Shown: positions 47,982 through 56,657 of the stretch, piece after piece | How the letters are laid out: the number at the start of each line of letters is the position of its first letter | Numbering within the stretch: position 1 is the first letter of the stretch | NCBI RefSeq assembly: GCF_002846415.1 | Contig: NZ_PJMX01000001.1 | Location: 7,440,001-7,504,000, forward strand | DNA length: 64,000 bases | Direction of reading: 5' to 3' | Source: Streptomyces sp. TLI_146 | GTDB lineage: Bacteria; Actinomycetota; Actinomycetes; Streptomycetales; Streptomycetaceae | Position numbers and translations under genes: made by a program | The notes under the pieces: model-generated | What the model saw: only the letters and a program-made list of their open reading frames with translations | What the model was told of the DNA's origin: nothing | Database searches by the model: none

Positions 47982-48992
47982 CTAGGCGGGGCCGCCGAAG
48001 AGGCCCGCGAGCCGCCGGTAGGAGTCCAGCATCGCGCCCCGGTCGTACGTACTGGTCGTGACCAGGTACTCGTCGGCCGCGCTGCGCGAGAGCAGCTTCT
48101 CCAGGGCGTCCTCGACCTCGTCCTCGGTGCCGTGGATCTGGCCGCGCAGGGCCTCCTCGAAGAGCGCTCGCTCGCGGCCGGTCATCGCCAGGGCCTGGAT
48201 CTCCTCGGCGGGGGAGAGCGGCGGGAACTCGCCACGGGTGCGCGAGTACGCCGTCGACCAGGCCTCGGGCAGCAGGATGCGGCGGGCCTCCTCGGTGGTG
48301 TCCGCCACCGCGACCGTGCCGGAGACCACCACGTACGGGCGGTCGTTCCACGCGGACGGGCGGAACGCGTCGCGGTAGTCGTCGATGGCGCGCAGCATCG
48401 TCTCCTCGCCGCGCACATTGGCGATGACCAGGGCGAGACCCGCCTCGGCGGCGAGCCGGGCGCCCTGCCCGGTGGCGAGGACGAAGGCGGGCACCCGCAG
48501 GCCCTCGGCGGGGCGGGCGTGCACCTGGGGGTGGGCCGTCTGCGTACCGTCGAAGTAGCCGAGGAGCTCGGTCAGCTGCCCCGCGAAGTCGTCGGCGTCC
48601 CGCTTGTCGCGGCCGAGCGCCGCGCGGATGCCGTCGGTGAACCCGACCGAGCGGCCCAGGCCCATGTCGATACGGCCGGGGAAGAGGGATTCCAGCACCC
48701 CGAACTGCTCGGCCACCACCAGCGGTTGGTGGTTGGGCAGCATCACCCCGCCCGTGCCGACCCGGATCGTGGAGGTGGCGGCGGCGACGGCCGCGGCGAG
48801 CACGGTCGGCGCGGAGCCCGCGACGCCCGGCACGCTGTGGTGCTCCGAGACCCAGAAGCGGTGGTAGCCGAGCCGCTCGGCCTCCTGGGCGAAGGCCACG
48901 GTGTCCCGCAGCGCCCGCGGGCCGTCGTGTCCCGCGCGGATGCGGGAGCGGTCCAGGACGGAGAAGCGCGTCGACGCGATCACTGAGCTCAC
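47982..48992 (-). CDS. Luciferase-like (LLM) flavin-dependent oxidoreductase
   Basis: 336 residues from GTG 48992. EAERLGYHRFWVSEHHSVPG near residue 38, TSTIRVGTGGVMLPNHQPLV, and FPGRIDMGLGRSVGFTDGIR are typical of the bacterial-luciferase-like superfamily, group 1 (single-chain alkanal monooxygenase-like). It uses FMN or F420. The substrate cannot be inferred. Co-transcribed with the UvrA-like gene, and divergent from a small HAD phosphatase gene with 47 bases between starts. Confidence 0.9.
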   Translation of the reverse strand: MSSVIASTRFSVLDRSRIRAGHDGPRALRDTVAFAQEAERLGYHRFWVSEHHSVPGVAGSAPTVLAAAVAAATSTIRVGTGGVMLPNHQPLVVAEQFGVLESLFPGRIDMGLGRSVGFTDGIRAALGRDKRDADDFAGQLTELLGYFDGTQTAHPQVHARPAEGLRVPAFVLATGQGARLAAEAGLALVIANVRGEETMLRAIDDYRDAFRPSAWNDRPYVVVSGTVAVADTTEEARRILLPEAWSTAYSRTRGEFPPLSPAEEIQALAMTGRERALFEEALRGQIHGTEDEVEDALEKLLSRSAADEYLVTTSTYDRGAMLDSYRRLAGLFGGPA

Positions 48993-49027
48993 ACAACCTT
49001 CAACGTCTGTGCCGCGCCAGGATTCCC

Positions 49028-49033
49028 TAGGGT
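49028..49033 (+). promoter_or_regulatory. -10 box of the HAD gene (leaderless)
   Basis: TAGGGT six bases before the ATG at 49040, without a ribosome site. Confidence 0.5.
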
Positions 49034-49039
49034 GGGCGC

Positions 49040-49528
49040 ATGACCGAGAACAGCAGGCCACTGGCCGTATTCGATCTGGACGGCACGCTCGCGGACAGCG
49101 GCCACCGCCAGCACTTCCTGGAGGGCGCGAAACGGGACTGGACGGCGTTCTTCGCCGCGGCCCCGGCCGACCCGCCGCTGGCGGAGGGCATCGCGCTGTG
49201 CCTGGCGGCCGCCGAGGAGTGCGAGGTCGTCTACCTCACCGGCCGCCCGGAGCGCTGCCGCCGGGACACCCGGACGTGGCTGGCCGCGCAGGGCCTGCCC
49301 GACGGGACGCTCCATATGCGGCCCAACGCCGACCGCAGGCCCGCCCGGACCACCAAGCTGGAGCTGCTGCGCCGGCTCGGCGCGGGGCGCGAGGTGCGGA
49401 TGCTGGTGGACGACGACGAGCTGGTCTGCGACGCCGCCGAACGGGCGGGCTTCCGGGTCGTACGGGCGCGGTGGGCCGCCCCTTCCGAGGCGCTCAAGGA
49501 CGCGCAGGAGCGGGAGGGGCGGACCTGA
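49040..49528 (+). CDS. Small HAD-family phosphatase
   Basis: 162 residues. Motif I VFDLDGTLADSG with the nucleophile Asp, motif II VVYLTGRPERCRRDT, motif III lysine in KLELLRRL and motif IV LVDDDELVCDAA. The TGRPERxRxxT motif is typical of the PNKP-like branch of HAD (polynucleotide-kinase 3'-phosphatase type), so a nucleic-acid or nucleotide phosphate is a plausible substrate. No cap domain insertion beyond a short helix. Ends at a terminator. Confidence 0.88.
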   Translation: MTENSRPLAVFDLDGTLADSGHRQHFLEGAKRDWTAFFAAAPADPPLAEGIALCLAAAEECEVVYLTGRPERCRRDTRTWLAAQGLPDGTLHMRPNADRRPARTTKLELLRRLGAGREVRMLVDDDELVCDAAERAGFRVVRARWAAPSEALKDAQEREGRT

Positions 49529-49531
49529 GCG

Positions 49532-49554
49532 GGCGGGGTCCGTCGGACCCCGCC
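49532..49554. terminator. Bidirectional terminator
   Basis: Perfect 10-bp GC stem with a 3-base loop between the convergent HAD and dodecin genes. Confidence 0.75.
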
Positions 49555-49564
49555 GCCCCGGCCG

Positions 49565-49786
49565 TCACACCTCCTGGTCGTCGTCCAGCCGGAAGCCGAC
49601 CTTCAGACCCACCTGGTAGTGCTCGATCCGCCCGTCGGCGATCTGGCCGCGTACTTGGGTTACTTCGAACCAGTCCAGATTGCGCAAGGTCTGCGACGCG
49701 CGGGCGACGCCGTTGCGAATGGCCTGGTCGACGCCCTCGGGGGAGGTGCCGACGATCTCGGTGACGCGGTACGTGTGATTGGACAT
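49565..49786 (-). CDS. Dodecin (flavin-binding protein)
   Basis: 73 residues from ATG 49786 with GAGGAG upstream. The sequence HTYRVTEIVGTSPEGVDQAI, NGVARASQTLRNLDWFEVTQ and HYQVGLKVGFRLDD matches the whole dodecin fold, including the Trp that stacks on flavin. Dodecins form dodecamers that store or buffer FMN or CoA. Stands alone between a terminator and the promoter of the sugar-binding gene. Confidence 0.95.
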   Translation of the reverse strand: MSNHTYRVTEIVGTSPEGVDQAIRNGVARASQTLRNLDWFEVTQVRGQIADGRIEHYQVGLKVGFRLDDDQEV

Positions 49787-49902
49787 GGAGGTGCACTCCT
49801 CTTCGTCGCGTCCCTCCACCGTGCCCCACCTCGCGCCGGTTCGCGAGGCGTCGGCCGGGCGCGGGCGCGGGGACGGGGGCGGCCTCGGTTCCGTAACGGG
49901 GC

Positions 49903-49931
49903 TTGACCGGTCCATTGGTACAGACCAAAAT
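49903..49931 (+). promoter_or_regulatory. Promoter with DasR/GntR-like operator
   Basis: TTGACC (49903-49908) and CAAAAT (49926-49931) are 17 bases apart. Between and over the -10 lies the dyad TTGGT-ACAG-ACCAA (49915-49928). It agrees with the core TGGTxxAGACCA of DasR-responsive elements at 11 of 16 positions. Sugar-binding proteins are classical DasR targets. Confidence 0.55.
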
Positions 49932-50037
49932 CGGCCGCACCCGAACTAGCCAACAGCGCTTTCCCCCAGAAGAGCCGTCTGCGCTTTCCCCACGTCGGGT
50001 CATGACTGCCCGTGCCATGACGCAGAAGGTGACCTCC

Positions 50038-51291
50038 GTGAAGAACCGCTTCCTCCATGCCCCCGTCGTGCTCGTCACGGCCCTCGCACTCGGCGGCTGC
50101 GGCGCGCTGCCGGGCGTGGGCGGGGACTCCGGCACCACCGTCACCGTGTGGCTGATGAAGGACAGCGCCTCCGACGACTTCGTCAAGCGGTTCACCGACG
50201 AGTTCGAGAAGGAGCACCGCTCGGTCAAGCTCGACGTACGGATCCAGGAGTGGACCGGCATCGGCCAGAAGGTGAGCGCCGCCCTCAAGACCGGCGAGGC
50301 GCCCGACGTCATCGAGGTCGGCAACACCCAGGTCTCCCAGTACGCGGCGAGCGGCGGACTGCTCGACCTCACCCTGGAGTCGCTGCGCGACTGGGGCAGC
50401 AAGGACTGGCTGCCGGGCCTCGCCGAACCCGGCAAGGTCGACGGGGTGCAGTACGGCATCCCCTGGTACGCGGCGAACCGCGTCGTCATCTACAACAAGG
50501 ACCTGTTCGACGCGGCGGGCATCACCAAGGCCCCGAAGACCCGCGCCGAGTGGCTGGCCGACACCGACAAGCTGAACACCGGCGCGCAGCAGGGCATCTA
50601 CCTGGCCGGACAGGACTGGTACACCCTCGCCGGGTTCGTCTGGGACGAGGGCGGCGAGCTCGCCCAGGAGAACGCGGGGGAGTGGACCGGCACCCTCGCC
50701 ACCCCCGCCGCGCTGCGCGGCATGGACTTCTACCGCCGCCTCCAGGCGCTCGGCGCGGGCCCCAAGGACGCCGACGAGGCCACACCCCCGCAGGCCGAGG
50801 TCTTCGCCAAGGGCAAGGTCGCCCAGATCATCGCGGTCCCGGGCACCGCCAAGGCCATCCAGAAGGCCAACCCCGCGCTCGCCGACAAGCTCGGCTACTT
50901 CCCCATCCCCGGCAAGACCGCGGCCGGTCCGGGCGCGGTCTTCACCGGCGGTTCGGACCTCATCGTGCCCAAGCGGTCCGCGCACCACACCGAGGCCGTG
51001 GAGGTGGTCAAGGCGCTCGCCGGGGAGAAGTGGCAGCAGGACCTCGCCGCCACCATGAGCTATGTACCGAACAAGCCCAAGCTCGCGGCCGCCGTGGAGA
51101 ACCAGGCGGGCACGGCCGCGATGGCGCAGGGCGCGGCCCGGGGCCGGGCCACGCCCAACTCGCCCCAGTGGGCCGCCGTCGAGGCCGACAACCCGATCAA
51201 GCCGTACATGACCGCCGTGCTCACGGGCGCGGACCCGAAGACGGCGGCCCGTACGGCCTCTTCGCGGATCAGCTCACTGCTGTTCCCGTGA
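50038..51291 (+). CDS. Orphan sugar-type solute-binding lipoprotein
   Basis: 417 residues from GTG 50038 (AAGGTGA upstream; ATGs at 50002 and 50017 are in frame but lack ribosome sites). Signal ends in the lipobox ALALGGC. The mature part TVTVWLMKDSASDDFVKRFT, APDVIEVGNTQVSQYAASGG, YGIPWYAANRVVIYNKDLF is an extracellular binding protein of family 1 (carbohydrate ABC uptake). No permease or ATPase gene follows, so it must work with components encoded elsewhere. The last 23 bases overlap egtD tail to tail. Confidence 0.92.
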   Translation: MKNRFLHAPVVLVTALALGGCGALPGVGGDSGTTVTVWLMKDSASDDFVKRFTDEFEKEHRSVKLDVRIQEWTGIGQKVSAALKTGEAPDVIEVGNTQVSQYAASGGLLDLTLESLRDWGSKDWLPGLAEPGKVDGVQYGIPWYAANRVVIYNKDLFDAAGITKAPKTRAEWLADTDKLNTGAQQGIYLAGQDWYTLAGFVWDEGGELAQENAGEWTGTLATPAALRGMDFYRRLQALGAGPKDADEATPPQAEVFAKGKVAQIIAVPGTAKAIQKANPALADKLGYFPIPGKTAAGPGAVFTGGSDLIVPKRSAHHTEAVEVVKALAGEKWQQDLAATMSYVPNKPKLAAAVENQAGTAAMAQGAARGRATPNSPQWAAVEADNPIKPYMTAVLTGADPKTAARTASSRISSLLFP

Positions 51292-52273
51292 CGCGGCCCT
51301 CGCTGCCCAGGACCGCCAGCGACAGCGCGAACCGGCCGTCGGCGTCGGTCCACCAGTGGGTGGCCGTCAGCCCGGCGGCCGCGAGCTCCGCCCGTACGCC
51401 CTCGCGGCGGAACTTCGCCGAGATCTCGGTCCGCAGCTCTTCGCCCTCCTCGAAGCGGACGACGAGGTCCAGCTCGGGGATCTTCACGGTGAGGTCGGCG
51501 CGGGCCCGCAGCCGCATCTCGATCCACTCGTTCCCGGCGTCCCAGCGCGCCACGTGCGCGAAGTCGTCGAGGTCGAAGTCCGCGCCGAGCTCCCGGTCGA
51601 TGACGGCGAGCACGTTCTTGTTGAACTCGGCCGTCACCCCCTCCCGGTCGTCGTACGCCCGCACCAGGACCGACTCCTCCTTCACCAGGTCGGTGCCGAG
51701 CAGGAAGCTGTCGCCGGGCTCCATCATCGCGGCGACCGAGGCCAGGAACCGCGCGCGCTCGGCGGGCAGCAGATTGCCGATGGTGCCGCCGAGGAAGACC
51801 ACCAGGCGCGGCCCCGGCGTGGCGGGCAGGGCGAGCGGCCGGGTGAAGTCGGCGATCAGGGCGTGCACTTCGAGCTTCGGCCGCTCCTCGATCAGTGCTT
51901 TCGCCGCCCCTGTCAGGGCGCTCTCGCTGACGTCCACCGGGATGTACGTGAGCGGGTCCGGCAGCGCGTCGAGCAGCAGCCGGGTCTTCTCCGAGGAGCC
52001 CGAGCCCAGCTCGACCAGGGTGCGGGCGCCGGAGGCGGCCGCGATCTCGGCGGCCCGGCGGTCGAGGATCTCGCGCTCGGCGCGCGTCGGGTAGTAGTCG
52101 TCGAGCCGGGTGATCTCCTCGAACAGCTCGCTGCCCCGGGCGTCGTAGAACCACTTGGGCGGCAGGGTCTTGGGCGTACCCGTCAGCCCGTGCAGCACGT
52201 CGGCGCGCAGCGCGGCCCCGGTGGCGTCCTCGGGCAGGGTGCGGGTCAGCTGGAACGGGTGGGACTGGTGCAC
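51269..52273 (-). CDS. egtD: L-histidine N-alpha-methyltransferase EgtD
   Basis: 334 residues from GTG 52273, overlapping the end of egtC by 28 bases. SAM loop LVELGSGSSEKTRLLLDALP, then YIPVDVSESAL and FLGGTIGNLLPAE are the family hallmarks. The enzyme trimethylates histidine to hercynine, the first step of ergothioneine synthesis. Start choice: it follows EgtC so closely that coupling is likely. Confidence 0.96.
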   Translation of the reverse strand: MHQSHPFQLTRTLPEDATGAALRADVLHGLTGTPKTLPPKWFYDARGSELFEEITRLDDYYPTRAEREILDRRAAEIAAASGARTLVELGSGSSEKTRLLLDALPDPLTYIPVDVSESALTGAAKALIEERPKLEVHALIADFTRPLALPATPGPRLVVFLGGTIGNLLPAERARFLASVAAMMEPGDSFLLGTDLVKEESVLVRAYDDREGVTAEFNKNVLAVIDRELGADFDLDDFAHVARWDAGNEWIEMRLRARADLTVKIPELDLVVRFEEGEELRTEISAKFRREGVRAELAAAGLTATHWWTDADGRFALSLAVLGSEGRVTGTAVS

Positions 52274-53025
52274 GAGGAAGGCTCCTTGAGGGGGGTCAGT
52301 ACGAGGTCGGTACGGGTCGCGGACAGCAGGGTGCGGTCGGGGACCTCGTGCCAGTGCGGATCGTCGTCGTAGGGCTCCGAGGCGACGACCGTGCGGTCGC
52401 CCGGCCGGGCCAGGTACCACAGGGTGTCGCCCCAGGCCGTGGCGGCGATCGTCTCGCCGTCCGTGAGCAGCAGGTTCAGCCGCGAGCCCGGCGCGGCCCC
52501 GGCGACCTCGGTCACCGTCTCGGCGAGCGCCCGGCCCGGCTCGTCGCCCGCCCGCAGGCGGTGCAGCAGCAGGGCCCACACCAGTGCGGAGTCGCAGCGC
52601 GCCTCCAGGCGCAGCAACTCCTCCGCGGGCAGGGTCGCGGCCAGTGGGGCGAGCGAGCCGGGCCAGCCCTTGACCGCCCCGTTGTGGCTGAACAGCCAGT
52701 TCCCGGCGGCGAAGGGGGCGGCCGCGGCCTCGCCGTCCGCGCCGGGTTCGGTGGCGTCCCGGACCGCCGCGAGCAGCGCGCCGGTGCGCACCACCCGGGC
52801 CAGGTCCGCGAACGACGGGTCGGCCCAGATCGGCCCCGGGCGGCGGTAGCGGCCCGGCACCGGGTCGCCGTCCGCGTACCAGCCGACGCCGAAGCCGTCC
52901 GCGTTGACCGTCCCGTACCGCTGGCGGCGCGGCGCCCAGGACTGCCGGTACAGCGCGTGCGGCGGGCTCACCAGGAGCTCTCCGAGCGCCAACGGCTCGC
53001 CCAGAAAGGCGAGGTGACGGCACAT
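52246..53025 (-). CDS. egtC: Gamma-glutamyl hercynylcysteine sulfoxide hydrolase EgtC
   Basis: 259 residues. The N-terminal nucleophile follows Met directly (MCRHLAFLGEPLALGELL), as in class II glutamine amidotransferases. NADGFGVGWYADGDPVPGRY and NWLFSHNGAVKGWPG complete the active site. It removes glutamate from the hercynyl-gamma-glutamylcysteine sulfoxide made by EgtB. The ATG overlaps the egtB stop (TGATG). Confidence 0.95.
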   Translation of the reverse strand: MCRHLAFLGEPLALGELLVSPPHALYRQSWAPRRQRYGTVNADGFGVGWYADGDPVPGRYRRPGPIWADPSFADLARVVRTGALLAAVRDATEPGADGEAAAAPFAAGNWLFSHNGAVKGWPGSLAPLAATLPAEELLRLEARCDSALVWALLLHRLRAGDEPGRALAETVTEVAGAAPGSRLNLLLTDGETIAATAWGDTLWYLARPGDRTVVASEPYDDDPHWHEVPDRTLLSATRTDLVLTPLKEPSSCTSPTRSS

Positions 53026-54356
53026 CAGGCATCCCTCGCGGTCCGGAACCCGGCGAAGATCTGCCGCCGCACCGGAAGGTCCCAGTTGCGGAAGGTGCCC
53101 CGGCAGGCGACCTGGTCCACGGCGAAGGAGCCGCCGCGCAGCACCTTGTGGTCGGGCCCGAAGAACACCTCCGAGTACTCCCGGTAGGGGAACGCCACGA
53201 AGCCCGGGTAGGGCATGAAGTCGCTGGACGTCCACTCCCACACGTCGCCGATCAACTGCCGTACCCCCAGCGGGGACTCGCCCGCCGGATAGGCCCCGGC
53301 GGGGGCCGGGCGCAGATGGCGCTGGCCCAGGTTGGCGTGGTCGGAGGCGGGGTCGGCGTCGCCCCACGGGTAGCGCCGGGAGCGGCCGGTGGCCGGGTCG
53401 TGCCGGGCCGCCTTCTCCCACTCCTCCTCGGTGGGCAGCCGCCGCCCGGCCCAGCGGGCGTACGCGTCCGCCTCGTACCAGCTCACATGGAGCACGGGCT
53501 CGTCCAGCGGTACGGGCTCGGTTACCCCGAAGCGGCGGCGCAGCCACTGGCCGCCCTCGCGGTGCCAGAACAGCGGGGCCGTCAGCTCGTGCCGGCGGAC
53601 CATGGCCCAGCCCTTGGGCTCCCACCAGCGCTCGTCGGTGTAGCCGCCGTCCTCGATGAACCGCAGATACGCGCCGCAGGTCACCGGGGTGGTGTCGAGA
53701 TGGAAGGCCGGGACGATCCGGTGGTGGGCCGGGCGCTCGTTGTCCAGGGCCCACGGCTCGGCCGAGGTGCCCATGGTGAACGGGCCGCCGGGTACCAGGA
53801 CTTCGGCGGGCAGGTCCGCGGTGGAACCCTTCGGCGGCTCGGGGGCGGCGAGCGCGGCCGGGCCCTTGCGGAGCTGATGGGTGATCAGCATCGTCTCGTC
53901 GTGCTGCTGTTCGTGCTGGGCGATCATCCCGAAGGCGAAGCCCGCGTCGACGAGCCGGGGGCCGCCCTCCAGCGGGGTGCTCTCCAGGACGTCGAGCGCC
54001 CGGCCGCGCACCTCGGCGGCGTACCGGCGTGCCTCGGCGGGCGAGAGCAGCGGCAGCGAGGGCCGGGAGGCGCGGGGGTGCTCGAAGGCGTCGTACAGCG
54101 AGTCGATCTCCGGGCGCATCGCGTCCCGCCCGGCGACGGCCCGCAGCAGCCACTGCTCCTCCTGGTTGCCGATGTGCGCCAGGTCCCAGACCAGCGGCGA
54201 CATCAGCGGCGAGTGCTGGGCGGTGAGGTCGTGGTCGTCGACGCAGGAGGTGAGGGTGGCGGTGCGCGCCCGTGCGGCGGTCAGCGCCGCAAGCGCGCGC
54301 TGCCGCAGCGCCTCCGGGTCGGTGGGGGCCGCTCCGGTCGGTTCGGGGCCGGTCAT
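53025..54356 (-). CDS. egtB: Hercynine oxygenase EgtB
   Basis: 443 residues. N-terminal DinB-like part with the iron ligands: His in WDLAHIGNQEEQ and the His-x3-His of AQHEQQHDETM. The C-terminal half is a sulfatase-modifying-factor (FGE) domain: PFTMGTSAEPWALDNERPAH, RRLPTEEEWEKAAR, GDVWEWTSS and VLRGGSFA. It couples hercynine to gamma-glutamylcysteine using O2 and non-heme iron. Overlaps egtA (ATGA) and egtC. Confidence 0.97.
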   Translation of the reverse strand: MTGPEPTGAAPTDPEALRQRALAALTAARARTATLTSCVDDHDLTAQHSPLMSPLVWDLAHIGNQEEQWLLRAVAGRDAMRPEIDSLYDAFEHPRASRPSLPLLSPAEARRYAAEVRGRALDVLESTPLEGGPRLVDAGFAFGMIAQHEQQHDETMLITHQLRKGPAALAAPEPPKGSTADLPAEVLVPGGPFTMGTSAEPWALDNERPAHHRIVPAFHLDTTPVTCGAYLRFIEDGGYTDERWWEPKGWAMVRRHELTAPLFWHREGGQWLRRRFGVTEPVPLDEPVLHVSWYEADAYARWAGRRLPTEEEWEKAARHDPATGRSRRYPWGDADPASDHANLGQRHLRPAPAGAYPAGESPLGVRQLIGDVWEWTSSDFMPYPGFVAFPYREYSEVFFGPDHKVLRGGSFAVDQVACRGTFRNWDLPVRRQIFAGFRTARDA

Positions 54357-55606
54357 GAGGAGGTGTCCTTCCCGGGGGCGGGCGCGGGCGAGGTGTCCGC
54401 GGGGGAGAGGCCCCGTGCGACGTAACGGTCCGTGAAGGCGGCGACCGCCCGCCGGACCTCGGGGGTGGCGCCGAGCCGGGGCAGCGCCTCGATGGCGGCG
54501 GCGAAGCAGATCTCGGCCGCCTCCCGCAGTTCGGGGTCGGTGAGCCCCGAGCGGGCCGCGTCGACCCAGAGCGGGTTGCGCGGCGCGGGCGGCGAACCGG
54601 CCCTCTCGGCAAGGGACTTGACGGCCCGGTAGGCGGTCTCGGCCGCCTCCTGGTCGTCGAAGAGCGCGGTGGTCACGGCGAGCGGGACGATCCAGCCGTC
54701 CTCGCCCGGCTGCGCGTCGATCATGCGCAGCTCCAGGTGCCCGCGCGGCCGCACCGGCGGGAAGAGCGTGGTCAGGTGGTAGTCGAGGTCCTCGCGGGTG
54801 GGCCGGCGCGGCTCGCCCGTGCGCAGCCACTCCCGGAAGGTGAGCCCCTCCGGCGCGTCCCAGGGGCCCTCGTCGGAGCGGACGCACATCACCGGCGCGT
54901 CCAGGACGTGCGCGGCCCAGGCCGCCCGGGGCTCGGCGTCCAGCGGCGGCGCCAGCGACCGCACCGGGTCGATCGCGGTCCACACCGCCTGCCGGGAGGA
55001 GCGCCAGTCGGTGCGTCTGCCCTCCTGCCAGGGGGAGTTGGCGAACGCGGCCACCAGGACCGCGCCGAGCAGGTGGGCCAGGCGCCAGCGGCGCCCGAAG
55101 CCGAGCGGGCCCGGCTCCTCGTACCCGGCGTCGAGGCAGACCTGGACGGAGGCGGAGGTGCACATCATGGCCCGCCCGGCCGGGCCCGTCCGGTCGAAGT
55201 GGGCTTCCATGGCGTCGTACCGGGGGTCGTGCAGGAAGCGGCGCGGCGGCTGCCACGGATCCTGGCCGAGCCCGGTGAGAGTGAGGTCCCTGGCGCGAAG
55301 AGCGGCCCGGACGGCCGTCAGATCGGCCGCCACGGAGTCGATGCACTCCATGAGGGAATCGGCGGGAAGCGAGCTGAGCTCCAGCTGGCCGCCGGGTTCG
55401 ACGGTGAGTGCCGACCGCAGGGGCAGTGCCCTTAACGAGGCGTAGGCGGCGGCGAGTCGATGGTGCTGTACGGGGAGGTGCGGGTCGTGCAGATCATGGA
55501 CGAGCCATTCCACTTCGACGCCGACGGCGCGAGGTGGGCCGGTCTTGAAGCAGATACATCGAAGCAGATCATCCGCTTCCGTTTCTGTGAACTGTCTGGT
55601 CAGCAT
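54353..55606 (-). CDS. egtA: Glutamate-cysteine ligase EgtA
   Basis: 417 residues from ATG 55606 (GGGGAAG upstream). GVEVEWLVHDLHDPHLPVQH near residue 29, RYDAMEAHFDRTGPAGRAMM and CTSASVQVCLDAG are typical of the GCS2 family, EgtA branch. It makes gamma-glutamylcysteine for EgtB. First gene of the minus-strand operon egtABCD. No egtE lyase follows. Confidence 0.95.
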   Translation of the reverse strand: MLTRQFTETEADDLLRCICFKTGPPRAVGVEVEWLVHDLHDPHLPVQHHRLAAAYASLRALPLRSALTVEPGGQLELSSLPADSLMECIDSVAADLTAVRAALRARDLTLTGLGQDPWQPPRRFLHDPRYDAMEAHFDRTGPAGRAMMCTSASVQVCLDAGYEEPGPLGFGRRWRLAHLLGAVLVAAFANSPWQEGRRTDWRSSRQAVWTAIDPVRSLAPPLDAEPRAAWAAHVLDAPVMCVRSDEGPWDAPEGLTFREWLRTGEPRRPTREDLDYHLTTLFPPVRPRGHLELRMIDAQPGEDGWIVPLAVTTALFDDQEAAETAYRAVKSLAERAGSPPAPRNPLWVDAARSGLTDPELREAAEICFAAAIEALPRLGATPEVRRAVAAFTDRYVARGLSPADTSPAPAPGKDTSS

Positions 55607-55740
55607 GGTCGCTTCCCCAACTCGGGGGCCTTTTCGGTGCACTGTCCCACCTAAGCCACTGCCGTCGTCTCGCACAAGAGTGCCCATCCGGACGGAAAGT
55701 ATGTTGCGGGAGTGTCGTCCCGACGTCAACGATGCTAGAT

Positions 55741-56565
55741 ATGAGTGCACGACTGCGCGAGCTCGCGCGCCACACCGTGGCGATCACCGAAACCGGGGCG
55801 TACGAGGCGCCCGGCGGGGCCACGGTCTCGATCGCCGCCTGGCTGGCGGCGGCCGTCGACGGAACCCGGCTCTTCGGCCCCGGCCCGGTGCCGGTGACAC
55901 CCGACCTCGACCGCTCCAGCGTATGCGCGGTGACCGGCGAGAGCAGCCTGGAGGCGGCCCGGCGGCTGGTGGGCGAGGGCCCCGGCGAGGTGGCCGTGCT
56001 GAACTTCGCGTCCGCACGCAACCCCGGCGGCGGCTTCCTGAACGGCGCGCAGGCCCAGGAGGAGGCGCTCTGCCGCTCCTCCGCGCTGTATCCGACGCTG
56101 CTGACGGAGCCCGGGTTCTACGAGCACCACCGCGCCGACCGCGATGTCTTCTACACCGACCGGGTGATCCACTCGCCGGGTGTGCCGGTCTTCCGGGACG
56201 ACCGGGGACGGCTGCTCGACGAGCCGTTCCGGGTGGGATTCCTGACCTCGCCCGCGCCCAACGCGGGAGTGATCCGCCAGCGCAGCCCGCAGGCCCTGGA
56301 CCGTATCCCGCAGGCCCTGGCGCGGCGCGCCGAGCGGGTGCTGGAGACGGCTGCCGTCTGCGGCTACCGGCGCCTGGTGCTCGGGGCCTGGGGCTGCGGT
56401 GTCTTCCGCAACGACCCGGCGGGGGTGGCGGGCGCCTTCCACGGCCGGCTCACCGGCGAGGGCCGCTTCGCGCGCCACTTCGACGAGGTCGTCTTCGCGG
56501 TCCTGGACCGCACGCGGGACCGGGCCACGCTGCGGGCCTTCGAGACGGTGTTCGCGACGGCCTAG
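55741..56565 (+). CDS. Bacterial poly(ADP-ribose) glycohydrolase-like protein (TIGR02452)
   Basis: 274 residues from ATG 55741 (ATG 55732 also in frame; neither has a ribosome site). VAVLNFASARNPGGGFLNGA followed by QAQEEALCRSSALYPTL is the GGG-x(6)-QEE signature of PARG macrodomains, with the catalytic Glu in the QEE pair. Also VLGAWGCGVFRNDPAGVA, the usual macrodomain closing loop. It should remove ADP-ribose chains or units from targets. Divergent from egtA. Confidence 0.88.
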   Translation: MSARLRELARHTVAITETGAYEAPGGATVSIAAWLAAAVDGTRLFGPGPVPVTPDLDRSSVCAVTGESSLEAARRLVGEGPGEVAVLNFASARNPGGGFLNGAQAQEEALCRSSALYPTLLTEPGFYEHHRADRDVFYTDRVIHSPGVPVFRDDRGRLLDEPFRVGFLTSPAPNAGVIRQRSPQALDRIPQALARRAERVLETAAVCGYRRLVLGAWGCGVFRNDPAGVAGAFHGRLTGEGRFARHFDEVVFAVLDRTRDRATLRAFETVFATA

Positions 56566-56657
56566 CGGCCCCCGTGGGGTGAGAGCCGCCTGCCCGCTTG
56601 CGCCGGACGGCGCAGTGTGCGGGGCCCCGGGGGCGGACGGCGGCCAGGCTCGGGGGC

